Origin: Macrotis lagotis
Taxonomy: Eukaryota; Chordata; Mammalia; Peramelemorphia; Peramelidae
DNA length: 64,000 nt
Reading direction: 5' to 3'
Assembly: GCF_037893015.1 (NCBI RefSeq)
Contig: NC_133666.1
Location: 563,917,468 to 563,981,467 of the forward strand
Of this stretch, positions 33,690 through 45,570 are shown piece by piece. The translations under genes were made by a program, and so were the position numbers. Every line of letters begins with the position of its first letter. The first letter of the stretch is position 1. The notes beneath the pieces were generated by a model. The model saw only the letters and a program-made list of their open reading frames with translations, was not told the origin of the DNA and did no database searches.

Positions 33690-33785
33690 TGAGCAAGTCC
33701 ATTAAGATTGATCATCAACCCCATGTTGCTGTTATGGTGTTCAGTGTTCTTCTGGTTCTGCTCATCTTGCTCAGCATCAGCAAAA
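33690..33785 (-). mobile_element. L1 3' UTR fragment
   Basis: Plus-strand words are agcaagtccattaagattga, caaccccatgttgctgttat, cttctggttctgctcatctt and gctcagcatcagcaaaactt. Together they give the complement of the 3' UTR region around actgatgctgagtga. Confidence 0.65.
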
Positions 33786-35239
33786 CTTCATTTTTGTGAG
33801 CTCCTATTTTCCCTGGACTCATTTTAACTGTAGAATTTTAGCCTATTGTCATCTTTCCTACACTTCTTAATCCCCTGAAATCTGGTTGTTGTTTTTTTTC
33901 CAAAATCTAAGATGCAGATCACATCATTACATTCTTGATCATAAATTCTAAGATGTGAAGAGATTATTTCCTCCCATAGTTTCCATCATTTCTACCATAG
34001 GAACCTCCTTGTTGGTGAGAAATTTACTTTTTGAAAGATGGAACTATCATCAGATCAAAGTATCATTAAGTGCCTTGCTTTTGGTAGAACAGGAGCTCTT
34101 ATAAATGAAGTCCCATTCCTATTTCACCCAAGTATTTCACACAAGCTAAATGTATTTCTTTTTGTCTCCCTGGATGGTTTATATTATTATATGATGATAA
34201 TATCATATTAGCTTCTGACTCCATTGTTTGCTTTCTAAATATTTAATTTGTGTTTACTACTTTTGATTTCTAGATTTCCTCATATTCATATATTTTCTTA
34301 ATATGAAATGTTATAATGGTGGTCTTTCCAAAAATTTCCTATTTTATTCTATTTGAATTAAAAATTTACACCTTTCCAGATACATATATACCAGTCACAA
34401 GTCTCATACTATGAAATTTTATTAGGATGCCTCTGAGGTTAAATTTACAAAGTGACACTAGGATGTCTCCTTTATTTGGCTTGTTATATATAATTTGTAC
34501 AGTTGCGTATGCTGACAACATTAACGGAATAGTGCATTGGTGATAATTATTAAGTAATTATGAGCATATGATATTAAATATTAAGACTTACAAGCATCCC
34601 GGCATTATCTCTGATCCTCCCCACATCACTGAGTGTTATTTAGAGGTCTCAATAACAGGAATATTAGGCAGGGCAAGAGGGAAATCTTTGTTTTCGGTTC
34701 TTCCGTGTTTTTGGTCTAGAGAAGTCTTTCTTGACTTTCTTAAGCCTCAACAGAGTCTCAGGATGACATTTCCTCTTCACTTGAATCACTGATCTTATCT
34801 TGCCCAGATGAACCATCATTTAGTGCATCTATTAGTGGCTGTTTGGTCTCATCTTAGAGGTTCTGTTTGTGTTCTTCCCATTCATTTTCCTTATGATTTG
34901 GGTAGGATTCGATTAACGTTGCTTTTAGCAATAGGTAGTTACAATGCATTATATTTGGAGGCTTGGGAGTTCATTGGAACCATTTGTCTAATTGCCTAAT
35001 CTTTTTAACTACTCGGTATGGAATAGCCTTTTATTAATTCACTATCTTGTATTTTCTCTGAATACCTTTAAATCATAGTTGTCTAGTGTAACACTATCCT
35101 CCTGTTAGAATTTCTGACAGAAAACTTCCAACAGTGTACTGCTGTTTATGTTTCCCTGAATTTTTCTGAGGGAGATCATAGCTAAATTAGAAAACTTTTT
35201 TTTAGCCAGTCTTTCAATGGAAAGACATACTGAGTCTTT
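33786..35239. other. Largely single-copy sequence
   Basis: No named repeat is visible. Frames at 34568-34792 and 34808-34999 lack recognisable domains. 34780-35000 is unusually free of repeats. Confidence 0.35.
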
Positions 35240-35515
35240 GCGAGTATTTGAGTAACATTAAGTCAGAGGCAGTTGGCTACCACACTGGACAGATAATTGG
35301 ATTTAAGGTCAGGAAGATCTTAATTCATATCATTCTTTAGTCATTCACAAACTATGTGAATCTGGGCAAATCATTGAACTTCTGTCTGCCTCAGTTTCCT
35401 CATCTGCAAAATGGAGTTAATAGCATCTATCTTCCAGAGTTATTGAGAGGATAACATGAGATAATATTTGCAAAGTACTTTGCAGATCTAAAAGTGCTTT
35501 AAAGATATCAATGGT
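35240..35515 (+). mobile_element. Full-length tailed CORE-SINE
   Basis: Contains agaggcagttggctaccaca, aactatgtgaatctgggcaa, tgtctgcctcagtttcctca, ttattgagaggataacatga and tgcaaagtactttgcagatc. One of the most complete copies in the window. Confidence 0.85.
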
Positions 35516-36145
35516 GTCTTCCCCACCTTCTTTGATTAGAGAATGTCCACTATGCAGGTAAGTGTGGTTCCTGTCTAAACAACAGCAGATATTTGGTATA
35601 ACCTGTGGCATCATTCTTGTTGAATTTCATGCATGTACTAAAATTGTTTCATTTTGCCTTCACTTAATCTTTTTAAGTCTAAGGTTGCATAGCATGATCA
35701 GTTGTATGCAATAAAAATGCTTTGGATCTCCTTGAGTTACAGGCATAATTTTAGATTTCTTTTCTTTCCTGCTAAAACCAACACTCTTGAGTAGTTTGCC
35801 CTCATTCATTAACTTTGTCAAGAATAGATCCCGGTAACATGTGGAACAACACATGTGGAAGCTTACTGGTTGCTATACAAATCTGTGTTAATGTTCTATT
35901 ACTATTAGGATTTTGCTCGTATTGTTCCTATCTCCTTCCAGAGACAAACTGATTATATGTGCAAGCTCGAAGGACTTCCTTGTTCTTATGCTATCCAAAT
36001 AAACTGTCCAAGAGAGTATCTTGTCTTTTAGGACAGAGATGAAATCTTAAGGACCTTTAGAATTTCTTTTATACCAGCTCCAAAGTGTTGTCTTACCTTA
36101 AATGTTCAAAACTATCATTTAGTACTTTCCCAAACTAAAATAAAA
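35516..36145. other. No recognisable feature
   Basis: Single-copy-looking sequence with no coding signal that I can support. Confidence 0.4.
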
Positions 36146-36238
36146 TGCTTTGAGGAGCACTAACTACTTCCCCAAGGCCTGGCACAGTATCATAGTAGGT
36201 ATGCATTGAATTCTTGATTTATTGATTTGTGATACTTT
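36146..36238 (+). mobile_element. L2 3' end
   Basis: aaggcctggcacagtatcat, agtaggtatgcattgaattc and ttgatttattgatt match the L2 terminus. Confidence 0.65.
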
Positions 36239-36324
36239 GAGTCATAACAATAATCCTTTTTTTTCTTTAAACAGCATAAAAGGGAAGGGTACTCTGAGCA
36301 TAAAATAATGTATATATAAATACA

Positions 36325-36565
36325 ATTATAAATTAAAAGTTTCAAAATAAATGAGCCAGAGATTATAAATACAAGTAAACATTATCCATCAAAGTCCTTG
36401 GCTGGCTCTTCATTCATTCTGTTGATGCAGTCATTGCTCAAGATGCTTCTGGAACTCCCTTTGGAATTGACTTCAGAGCCTGCTTGTGAACCACTTAAAA
36501 AATGTCTTTTCACTACAGTCACACCCCATTTTTCTAAACCAAAAAATGTTACTGCCTTGCTTCAT
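36325..36565 (-). mobile_element. Probable Tc1/mariner transposase remnant
   Basis: One minus-strand frame stays open for about 60 codons (from 36558 to a stop near 36376), reading in part EKWGVTVVKRHF. A neighbouring frame gives FQKHLEQ and RASQGL, which resembles the FQ..FEQW...W..CI.SQG.YFEGD end of mariner-type transposases. After the stop, tggctcatttattttgaaac and ttttaattt resemble a mariner 3' end. No terminal repeat pair or TA duplication was identified, so the family is uncertain. Confidence 0.35.
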
Positions 36566-37254
36566 TAACAACCTTAATTCACCAGATTTGATATATACTT
36601 TTACATATTTTAAAATCTAAATATGCCATCAAAGGATCCTGACTTACTAAAAATTTAGATATTTAAAGGAATGTGGCATAGATTTAGAGATTCTGCTCAT
36701 AGCTCTGAGCCTCATTCTTATTATTGTTGGTGGTCCATGGACACCCCTCAGACTCCCTGCTTGTATTATGACTTGTTGCCCAGAATCTTTGACCTCAGTC
36801 TCTGACTTAATGTTACTTAGAACTTCTGTTTGAGTCCCTGGCACTTTGTTCCCTGATCTTGTAGCTTATATTTATGATCACTATTGCTTGACTTTCCTGA
36901 TGCCTTGCCTGTGACAATTGTTTACTCTTACCTACCTTTGCTGTCTTCTCTGGGATTGACTTTTTGAACTGCCTGGCCTATGGTCCCAGTCATCCCTCCA
37001 AAGTCTAATCAATTTGCTGGATCTACTTTTTTTGGCTTTTCCTGCCCTATTGTTATCTAAGCCCCAAGTACCACTAAGGCTTCAGTTCAGTCTGTAGCCA
37101 AAACTCAAAATTCCTCATAGGAGACTTACCTCATCTGTCAACAACTTCCTTCCTCTAGTGATATTTTTCTCTGACTACAAATCAGAATAAAATCTAATCC
37201 CCAAGGGTCCTTCCAAATAAGTTAATGTTCATGGACTTTGTGTTTTACAAAGAG
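36566..37254. other. No recognisable feature
   Basis: Somewhat higher GC than its surroundings, with CC/CT-rich stretches. No repeat or gene is recognised. Confidence 0.4.
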
Positions 37255-37315
37255 CCCTACATAGCATTTAATTTGATCTTCACAGCTCTTCTGTGAGGTA
37301 GATAGGAAGGGCAGC

Positions 37316-37352
<37 letters not shown>

Positions 37353-37470
37353 TTATAGATGAGGAAATAGACTCAGATAATTGATGTGATAATCTAGTCA
37401 TACAACTTGGAAGTGTTGAAAGTGAGATTTAAGTTCAGGTTTCTTGTCTCTTTATCTAATACAATTTGTC
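37255..37470 (-). mobile_element. CORE-SINE with internal (ATT)n
   Basis: ttaatttgatcttcacagct, cttctgtgaggtagatagga, then (ATT)n at 37316-37352 where the family normally has a short tattatt, then tagatgaggaaatagactca. The microsatellite grew from the SINE's own seed. Confidence 0.75.
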
Positions 37471-37744
37471 TTCTAAAAATTCTATGCTCTCCTTTTCCTT
37501 CTCTACCTCCCCACTTCTTCCCTGCACAACGTGACTGATACCTTAAAGAGACAGATCACTGTCATAAAGTTAGAGTTCTATATTAATGGGAATAAACATT
37601 CCTGTTTTTAATTTTTTCAATCATAGATTTTCTTTTTAATCTTTTTTTGCAAGAGGAGTGAAACTCTTTTCTCTCTCTCTCTCCTTTCCTTTGCTCTTTC
37701 TTCCTTCCTCCCTTCATTCCTTTGTTCTTTCATTCATGCAAGGC

Positions 37745-37900
37745 ACGGTTAGGTGTAGGAACAGAGGATAGCACACTGGCCCTGGAGTCAGGAGGAACTG
37801 AACTCAAATCTGGCCTCAGACACTTGATACTTATTAGCTGGTGTGTCTTTGGACAAGTCACTTAACCCCATTGCTCCACAAAAACAACACAAAAACCCCC
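37745..37900 (+). mobile_element. Short tRNA-derived marsupial SINE
   Basis: gatagcacactggccctgga, aactgaactcaaatctggcc, tctttggacaagtcacttaa and an A-rich tail with caaaaacccc. The 5' start is diverged and no flanking duplication was found. Confidence 0.85.
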
Positions 37901-38229
37901 AAATTTATTTATTCTTTTTTTCCTTCACTAAGAGAAGTATACATTGAAGTATTCATATAATTCTAAATTTTCCTGATTAAACACCTGATTGTATCTGCTT
38001 TTTAGTTACAGAGCTCGGACTGCTTTTGTACATGTATTTATGTATTTTATTTATCCATGTATAGAGGATGTTGAATATCACTGTCAACTGAAATCTTATG
38101 GGTAGTTTTGACTCCTACCCTGACCAGGTAATTAAGAGATCTGAAAGAATAGGTGCGGATTCTCTGAGCCTGAGATTTCCCTGATAACCATTCCTCTGTG
38201 TCACCAGTCTTATTTCTTGCTCCTCTATC
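37901..38229. other. No recognisable feature
   Basis: The minus-strand frame at 38047-38232 has no recognised domain. Confidence 0.4.
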
Positions 38230-38725
38230 CAATGATTCATTCTATATACCACCTACATCAATTTCTTTAAAATAGAATATCTCTAGTGACTATTACCTGT
38301 CAGATAAACTTAAAGTTCTTTAACCTGTATTAAGATCTTACATACTATGGGTTTTATTTTTCTATTTCATTTTCTCTTCTACTTATTCCCTAAATAGTTT
38401 ATTCTACCTCTTTAGCTAACTGGGTGTGGTTTTGCTCATTTTATTTTTTCACAACCTAATTTGCCCCTACTTCTACCTTCCACCTGGCTAGCTAACTTTA
38501 CTCATTATTTAGGGTCAAGTTCAAATTCCTTGGTTGATCTTCCAAAATCTATTTCACTCTATGTTTATTTCTCCATTAAAATTAATAAAGTATTTATTTC
38601 TTGTGTCAAGCATGTCAGCACATTATCACATACTGTTCTTTATTTTATTCTCTTATGTCCATATGAGCTTTTGTATGTCAGGAACTATTTTTGTTATTTC
38701 ATTCTGTTCCTTACATGAGCTAGTT
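38230..38725 (+). mobile_element. L2 fragment
   Basis: accacctacatcaatttctt, taaacttaaagttctttaac, cacctggctagctaacttta and ttagggtcaagttcaaattc follow L2 sequence upstream of its 3' end. The extreme 3' terminus is missing. Confidence 0.55.
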
Positions 38726-38794
38726 AGCAATGTATTAAAAATGAGATAGAAGAAGCAGAGTTATATAATAGGGAGAGCGCTGAGTTCAGTCAGG

Positions 38795-39030
38795 TATTTG
38801 TTATTTGTTCAGACATTTTTCAATCAATTTGGACTCTTCATGAACCCATTTTGGGTCTTCTTGGCAAAGCTACTGGAGTCATTTTCCATTTCCTTCTCTA
38901 GTTCACATACAAATAAGGAAATTGAGGCAAACAGGGTTAAGGATCTTGACTATCGAGTCACTGTCTGAGATCAGACTTCAACTCAGCAAGATGAGTCCAA
39001 GCATTCTATGCTCTGGTTCACCTAACTGCC
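38795..39030 (-). mobile_element. Long marsupial CORE-SINE
   Basis: Plus-strand view: ttggactcttcatgaaccca, gggtcttcttggcaaagcta, attgaggcaaacagggttaa, ctgtctgagatcagacttca, cacctaactgcc. Confidence 0.8.
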
Positions 39031-39145
39031 TAAGGATAGGTAGGAATACTTAAGTTCAAGTCCAAATTCCGGCACATTTTGATGGTGTGACCTGTGATAA
39101 TCACTTAATTTCTCAATGATCCTGTCAATTCTCTGACTTTAAGTC
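39031..39145 (+). mobile_element. MIR relic
   Basis: aagttcaagtccaaattccg, gatggtgtgacctgtgataa and tctgactttaagtcatagaa follow the MIR core. Confidence 0.45.
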
Positions 39146-39299
39146 ATAGAACCAAAAAAGAAATATGCATTGATAGAGGTAATTTATTCACCAGGAGATC
39201 CCTGTTCCAAAAAGTAATCACCTGTCTCAATCAACAAAACAAAATACCAAAACAAATTCAATGAGTCAGTCAAGAAAACTACTACCTAAGCTTCATTAA

Positions 39300-39540
39300 G
39301 TAGACCATAGTCCCAAGGATAAAGAAATGATAGTCCTGCTGTATGCTGCACTGTTGAAGACAGATGTGGGGTTCTGAGTTCAGTTCTGACCATATATTTT
39401 GTGAATGATAGTGATATATTGGGCAGGACCCAAAGAAAGGCAATCTAGGTGGTGATGAGTTTTTGACTTATGCTATAGGAAGATTATTTGAAGCAAACTG
39501 GGATTTTTGAGAAAAGGGCAGTCACATGGAAGTGGGATTT
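39300..39540 (+). mobile_element. CR1/L3 LINE fragment
   Basis: atagtcctgctgtatgctgc, gggttctgagttcagttctg and acccaaagaaaggcaatcta match the CR1/L3 3' region, better preserved at 62.5-63.7 kb. Confidence 0.5.
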
Positions 39541-40029
39541 GACTTGCTTTATTTGATCATAAAACTTTCCCCTCTCTTACTCGAGTGCTATTTGTCCTGT
39601 ATTTTCATAGTGACTAATAACTTTCATATTAAAAGCATTAATTGGAATACTTAAAGAAATAGTTATTCTTTTTAAGCAATCTCATTTTATAGACTCCTAT
39701 TCTATTTGTTTATTTTTGTTCTAATTTATTCATTGAACAATTAATCCATACATGTATTTGTGCATCCATCTATTTATCCAATTTTCATTAAGCATCTTCT
39801 TCATTTAAGACACTGTACTACATGCTCCATTAGAATTATGGATTATCATCATTACTTCGTATATTCTTCAAGAAGCTGGATATATTTTAAATATTATAAA
39901 ATTATATTTTATTTCCTGTTATTGGTTTATAATTTAATAATTTCTAGTTTTGCAAGAGTGACCTTCAACTACACTTGGGGCTAAGAATAGAGAAAAGCAT
40001 ATGAATACCTTTCTTAGAATGAACTTCAG
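39541..40029. other. No recognisable feature
   Basis: AT-rich. The words cattcatcc..atttatccaatttt and ttcattaagcatcttcttca suggest a faint trace of the old unclassified repeat near 39770-39830. Confidence 0.35.
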
Positions 40030-40180
40030 CAATGGCAAGTATGACAATAGATAGAAGGCAAGTCCTGATTTCAGAAAGTCCTGGGTTCAAGGCTCACATT
40101 TGTCACATTTTGACCAGGTGAACATAGGCGAGCTATTTAACCTTTCAGTGCCCCAAAGAACTCTAGGATTGTAAACAGCA
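40030..40180 (+). mobile_element. MIR/CORE-SINE relic
   Basis: aatagatagaaggcaagtcc, agtcctgggttcaaggctca and aacataggcgagctatttaa follow the core. Confidence 0.5.
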
Positions 40181-41214
40181 ACTTAGTTCTCAATCTGTAT
40201 TAGCAGAGGGAGTGTCCTCTACTGGGAGCTGGGAGTCCTCTCCCCTGCCAACTCAATGGAATTATAATACTGAAAAAATAATCAGGAATAGCTTTGATTT
40301 GTATTTGATAAAAAAGAAATCCCTACTCAAAGACTGTTTCTTCCTAGTTTAATATTTTTATTTGCTACCTTAACTGTGGTCATTACTAAATATAAATCAA
40401 ACTGAGTAACCAAAACACAAAAACATCAAAAGCAGCCAAATGAATGGAACAAAATTTGATTTATTTTCCTTCAGTTCTTGCAAAGGCTGTTATAATTAAT
40501 ATAATAGAGAAGACTGGATTTAACTTGGAACATGTATTCTATTCCATATTATCTTGCTTATTCCATAATAGTATAAATATTATACAGGGAGGAGGGTGGG
40601 GAGAAGTGAATAGAGATTTCTAGCAAATGTGTTTTAGATTATGGACTTTTTGAGACTTTAACTACAAGGTAGAATTTGATGTTGGCACATATTCTCATTT
40701 TCAGTGTTTATAGTATGGAAGTGTTTGTGTCTCTGTGTGTGTTTGTGTGTGTGTGTGTGTGTATGTGGTGTTGTGTATGTGTGTGCATGTGAAAGAAAGT
40801 GTCTATGGGTGTATGACAAGTTTTTTTAGGTCCTCTCATGTTACTTTGCTGTAGATTGAACAAGGATTGAGGGTATGGCAGAGACTCTATTCTGTGACCC
40901 TTTAAGGTTGCACATGATTTGCTTTATAATTCATTCTAGAAGGACTGGTTATTATTAGTGCAGCACTTGATAGAAAATTTTAAAATGTGTAATAAATGGT
41001 GTTTGTTGATTATTTTCTTGAAAATGGTCTCAGTAAAATTTTTAAGAGAAAGTTAGATAACAAAATTTAATAATAGTTATGGATCCATTTATTTGAATCT
41101 AATGAAAGGATTTATAAGAGCATGAACTGTTTAACTTCAGCCTTAAAGAATTTTTCCAAGTCTTTAATCTTTAAATGAGAAATTAGATTCATTACATTAA
41201 CAAAACTCCCTAAT
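40181..41214. other. Single-copy sequence with one TG tract
   Basis: An interrupted (TG)n lies at 40721-40790. Otherwise no repeat or gene is recognised. Confidence 0.45.
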
Positions 41215-42010
41215 ACTATTTTTTATCTGAAATATTTTTCTCATCTGTTCTCTTTTTCATTCCCATTGTTGTCACAAAGTTCAAGTCCTTAGTTCCTCTT
41301 TCCTGGATTATTTCAATAGCCTGTTAATAGTTTTCCTCACCTTACTTTTTTCTTGTCCCAATACAATTCAGCATTTACATTATTACCAGGATATCTTTTC
41401 TAATGTGTAGTTCTAATCAGATTACTCCCCTAGTCACAATACTTTCAGTGGCATCCAATTGTTTATTGAATAAAGTCCAGATTCTTAATTCTTAATAATG
41501 AATGTTCAGTCTAGTAGAGGTATCTTGGTATATTGAATTGGGCACTGCAGTTGGTGTTAGGATGAGTGGGATTCAGATTTCTTCTTAGAGACTTAATTGA
41601 GCAATCCCAGGGGAGTCATTTAACTTCTCTTTGCCTCAGGTTCCTCATCTATAATAAGATTGGACTGAACTTGATGGTCTTTTAGGTGCCTGTTAGCTCT
41701 AAATTTCCCATTTTGCTTTTCCAAATTTATCTTACATGACTTCCTCAAACTGAATTATTTGCTATTCTATAGGCCTTTCTTTCCTTTTCTCACCTCCTTG
41801 TTCCTGTTCACTCATCTCTTCCTCCATCTTTATTTTTCCATATTTAGAGACTTGGATTAGATATCATCTACTAAGTGAAAACATATTTATCTGATCCAAA
41901 GGAAAGTTACCTTCTTTGTCATTCTCATAGCATATTATTTGTATCTCCATTATTAAAATCATTTGTTTCAAATATCACTTGGTTTCAAATCATTTCCTTT
42001 GAAAGTTCTT
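41215..42010 (+). mobile_element. L2 element split by a MIR
   Basis: tcctggattatttcaatagc, gtagttctaatcagattact, tcagtggcatccaattgttt, then after the MIR (41505-41715) acttcctcaaactgaattat, tctataggcctttctttcct and tctcatagcatattatttgt. This shows MIR-type activity after or during L2 activity. Confidence 0.65.
41505..41715 (+). mobile_element. MIR element inside L2
   Basis: tatcttggtatattgaattg, gtgggattcagatttcttct, tttgcctcaggttcctcatc and gattggactgaacttgatgg follow the MIR consensus to near its end. Confidence 0.75.
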
Positions 42011-42029
42011 ATTTCCCTCTCTATCCCAA

Positions 42030-42640
42030 GAATTTTACTATGTGACAAAAAGTTGAAGAAAATGGACTCAACCTCACCTTCCAGAGTATGCAATAGTCTG
42101 ATCCTCACCCCCTGATTTCCCACCTCTCCATTGAAAGGAGTGATATGTACTTCCTTAGCTCTTCTCCAGGGCCAGGATCGGTCCCTTTAATTATTCAGCC
42201 TTAGGCCTTGTTTTTTTAGTATTTTTCTCATTTTCATATTTGTAGCCACTATGTACGTATTATGTTCCTGGTTTTTCTAACTTCACTCAATCATTTAATA
42301 AATATGTGTTCTTGTGATTCTCTAAATTCATCATATTTGTCATTTCCTACAGTGAAATAATATTCCATTACATTTAAGTACCATATTTTGTTAAACTATT
42401 TCTTCTATGTGGACTTCATTTTGTTTCTAGTTCTCTGCCTTTATGAATATTATATTATACACATCATCTCCCTTTTTGTTTCTGTTCTCCTTAGGGTATA
42501 TTTCTAGCTGGGGAACTTTCTGTCATCAAAGAATATAAACGAGTTCTTCAATTCTTACATAACTTCCAAATGTTTTCTTGAATTCCTACTTCAATTGACA
42601 GTGTCAACAGTGTGTTAGTGAATGTCTGTCTTGTAGATAT
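42030..42640 (-). mobile_element. L1 3' region
   Basis: Plus-strand words are aataatattccattacattt, ttgtttctagttctctgcct, ttagggtatatttctagctg and aacttccaaatgttttcttg, the complement of the L1 ORF2 end and 3' UTR. 5'-truncated and old. Confidence 0.6.
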
Positions 42641-42689
42641 TTTTCCATGTTTTATCATCTTTTCTAATTACATATACTACATAACTTAA

Positions 42690-43075
42690 AGTCATAGATT
42701 TAAAGCTAAAGGAGATATTAGAGTATATCTAGTATAATTCCTTAATTTTGTTGATGTTCAGTTGTTTCAGTCCTATCAGACTTCTTCATGATCTCGTTTG
42801 AGGTTTTCTTGGTCATTATATAGGAGTAGTTTGCCATTTCCTTCTTTAGTTTAATTTACAAATGAGGAAACTGAAGAAAACAGGGTTAAGTAACTTGTTC
42901 TAATACTACAACTAGTATCAGAGGTCAGATTTGAACTCAAAAAAAAGGAATCTCCCTGATTCCAGACTCAGCACTCTACCTACTGTACCACATTACAGAT
43001 GAGGAAATTGAGGTCTGGAGAAGGGTAAGTCATACAAGATTTGAACCCAGCTACTATGACTTCAGATCCAATTCT
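42690..43075 (-). mobile_element. Old MIR-type relic split by a long CORE-SINE
   Basis: The flanking relic reads agtcatagatttaaagctaa up to 42732, and resumes at 42990 with cattacagatgaggaaattg, gatttgaacccagctactat. The inserted SINE (42733-42989, minus) shows tttgaggttttcttggtcat, gaagaaaacagggttaagta and cactctacctactgtaccac. Confidence 0.65.
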
Positions 43076-43229
43076 CTTTCTATCATTCCTTATTTGTAGA
43101 GAAAATACACTTTTTCAATGGTCAAGATAACAACAGCAAGACCTGATTGTTTTGTGTTTCTATTAGGTTTCCCTGGTATATTTTGACCAATGAAAACCTC
43201 AGTCTTCCCACATATTTGTCCTTATATCC

Positions 43230-43345
43230 CTAAATTGTCTCTATTATTAGATAAATGCTCCTTCAGAGAAGTGATTCTTTCTTAGTCACTTTTGTAACCC
43301 CATTGCATCCAACACAGCGTCTAATATGTTATAAGTACAAAACAA
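43230..43345 (+). mobile_element. L2 3' end
   Basis: gataaatgctccttcagaga, cccattgcatccaacacagc and gtctaatatgttataagtac follow the L2 terminus. Confidence 0.5.
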
Positions 43346-44344
43346 TGTTCTGTTGGAATATCTATTTCTTAAAATATAGACATTTTTCAGAATAGTTGAC
43401 ATATACAAATGTGTTATCTTAGATCGCTATTTTTTACTCTTTGCTCTTTATCCACATTCTCCCAGAGATTATTAGATTATGGGAATTTGTTTGTTCTCTT
43501 TTTGGTCATGACAATTATTTTCATTTTTAGACTTCACTGCCTTTCCCCATTGTGCAATATTTGGCTGACATCACAAGTTGGCCACATTAAAAGTTTCTCA
43601 TGTTATATATTGTTAAAATATATTTTGTTATTGATTCCAGAAATGTTTATATGTCTTCCTTGTTCTCAGTTTCTGGAAATTAATTCAACTAGAATCATTC
43701 CTTTCTTTGCAGTAAGGAATCTGGGAATCCCTTACTGTGAATTTCCTCCCTTTATTTTTCATAATTAGAATTAGATGAAACTGATTCAGAAAAAATAAAA
43801 TCTAATCCAAGTGGTTACAGGGGGTAAAATTGAAGTCTAAATCAAAGAAAACTTTTTTGGAAGTCTGAAAAGTTAAAAAAGTTATATTAAAAGTATTTAT
43901 TTTTGTCAACCTTTGATATTCTGGCTATAAATTTGGATAGAATAATGAAAGAAAATCTCTTGAACACATTCAAATCATTGACAATGAGATGAAGTTTCTC
44001 ATATCAAAATTAGGTCACTATTTGACCTGGAAAAATTCATGGTAAGGCCTGAGTTGCTTTTGAAGTCCATAGGAATTTGTCTCTGTAATGAATTTAGAAT
44101 TCTAAATCATTAGCAGTTAGTAAGCAAAGTCATAGCCAATGCTACAGATTGTTTCATTAAGCATGCTCCATTGTCAGCCCAGGCTGCTTTAATTATTGTT
44201 GTCTCACCTGTCAATCTGTTGCTACACATTTTCTCTTGAAGTTATATAGACTCATTTTCTAATCTGTGAAGAATTTAAAAAATTTTCAACTTCCAGGTTA
44301 AGTGATTAATATTCCTATGAAAGGGACAGTGAAATTTTGGTTTT
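43346..44344. other. Single-copy sequence with a possible conserved block
   Basis: No repeat is recognised. The plus-strand frame at 43409-43768 (119 codons) is the longest repeat-free open frame in the window but has no domain I recognise and is rich in hydrophobic codons typical of AT-rich noise. 43910-44300 is high-complexity. Confidence 0.35.
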
Positions 44345-44539
44345 ATTTATATTTTAACTTGGCATTTGAGACCTGATATAATCTGGATCTGGTCTACATT
44401 TTCATTTTATACTATGCCCTTTTAAGAAACCCCAGATTATAGTCCAGGTGAATCATTAGGTGTGCTTAGAACCTCTTACTTCATTTCCTATTACCATGCA
44501 TTCACACAACTCATCCTTCATTCCTTTGATACATTCCCT

Positions 44540-44700
44540 ACAGATTTGGATTCAGGGGACCTAGGTGAAAACCTATGCACTGAAGCTTATTATTTTGTGA
44601 CTTCAAGTAAGTCACTTAAACTTTCTCATCAGTAAAATGAAGATATTGGACTAAATAGTCTCTAATTCCCTTTGTAGCGCTAAATTTATAATCTCACGAT
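44540..44700 (+). mobile_element. MIR element
   Basis: tggattcaggggacctaggt, tattttgtgacttcaagtaa, ctcatcagtaaaatgaagat and attggactaaatagtctcta. Confidence 0.75.
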
Positions 44701-44750
44701 CATCCTATTTGGAATTTTATCTTTAAGATATAACTCAATGCTACTTTTCT

Positions 44751-44895
44751 TTTCGGTTTTTGCAAGGCAATAAGGTTAAGTGGCTTGTCCAAGGTCACAC
44801 AGCTAGGTAATTATTAAGTGTCTGAGGTCGAATTTGAACTTGGGCCCTCCTGACTCCAGGGCCGGTGCACTATCCACTGCACCACCTAGATACAC
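44751..44895 (-). mobile_element. Short tRNA-derived marsupial SINE
   Basis: Plus-strand view: ggtttttgcaaggcaataag, cacacagctaggtaattatt, cctcctgactccagggccgg, caccacctagatacac. The flanks ctcaatgctactttt (44734-44748) and ctcatgtcactttt (44896-44909) form an imperfect duplication. Confidence 0.9.
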
Positions 44896-44909
44896 CTCAT
44901 GTCACTTTT

Positions 44910-45085
44910 GTAGTTTCCCTTATCCTCCCCCACACAGTGGTTAGAAATTTCTTCTTGAACTTTCCTTAAAATATATTCATTTATATAAATTGCACTTTTC
45001 AGAATGTAAGTGCCTGAAAATAGGAATAATTTAATTTAGTATTTGTGTCCCCAGCACCTAGCAGAGTGCCTGATTATTTACTTAG
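44910..45085 (+). mobile_element. L2 3' end
   Basis: tcagaatgtaagtgcctgaa, tgtccccagcacctagcaga and gtgcctgattatttacttag follow the L2 terminus. Confidence 0.7.
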
Positions 45086-45553
45086 CAATGTGATTGTCAA
45101 GCCAATGAGTTCATAGGCAAAAGGGAAAATAGTATATCTAGTAAAGAAAAAAAACATATAAAATGGCAAGGGTATTTAGTCATAATTACTCTGGACTACA
45201 TGTCAGAAATGAGGAAAAATGCATATTTTAACAGAATCTGATTAAATAGAAAATCATGAATGAGATGAACTCATAAAATAGGGGACAACAGAATGGATTA
45301 GTAGGGAAACTACAGAATTTTATGTAACAAGAAATATAATGAAACATTATTAAAAATGAAGAGCTAGAATAGAATTCATTATGTTTCAAGTGCTTCTAAA
45401 CAGTCAGAGGTGCCTACTGTAAGATAAGACTAGGTAAGGACATGATTTTGGAAAAATAGGCAAACATATTATACTACACTTAAAGACACCACCCTAATTT
45501 AACAAATTTTAATATCAGTCAACTCAAGTCACACTGTAAAGCACATTTATTTT
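45086..45553. other. No recognisable feature
   Basis: AT-rich sequence. 45200-45460 has short matches in style to L1 sequence but nothing decisive. Confidence 0.35.
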
Positions 45554-45570
45554 AGAAATGCTAGAAAAGG

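Noticed and set aside
43409-43768. 119-codon open frame in repeat-free DNA
   Set aside because: No recognised domain, hydrophobic AT-driven composition, no splice or promoter context; random frames of this size are expected in 64 kb.
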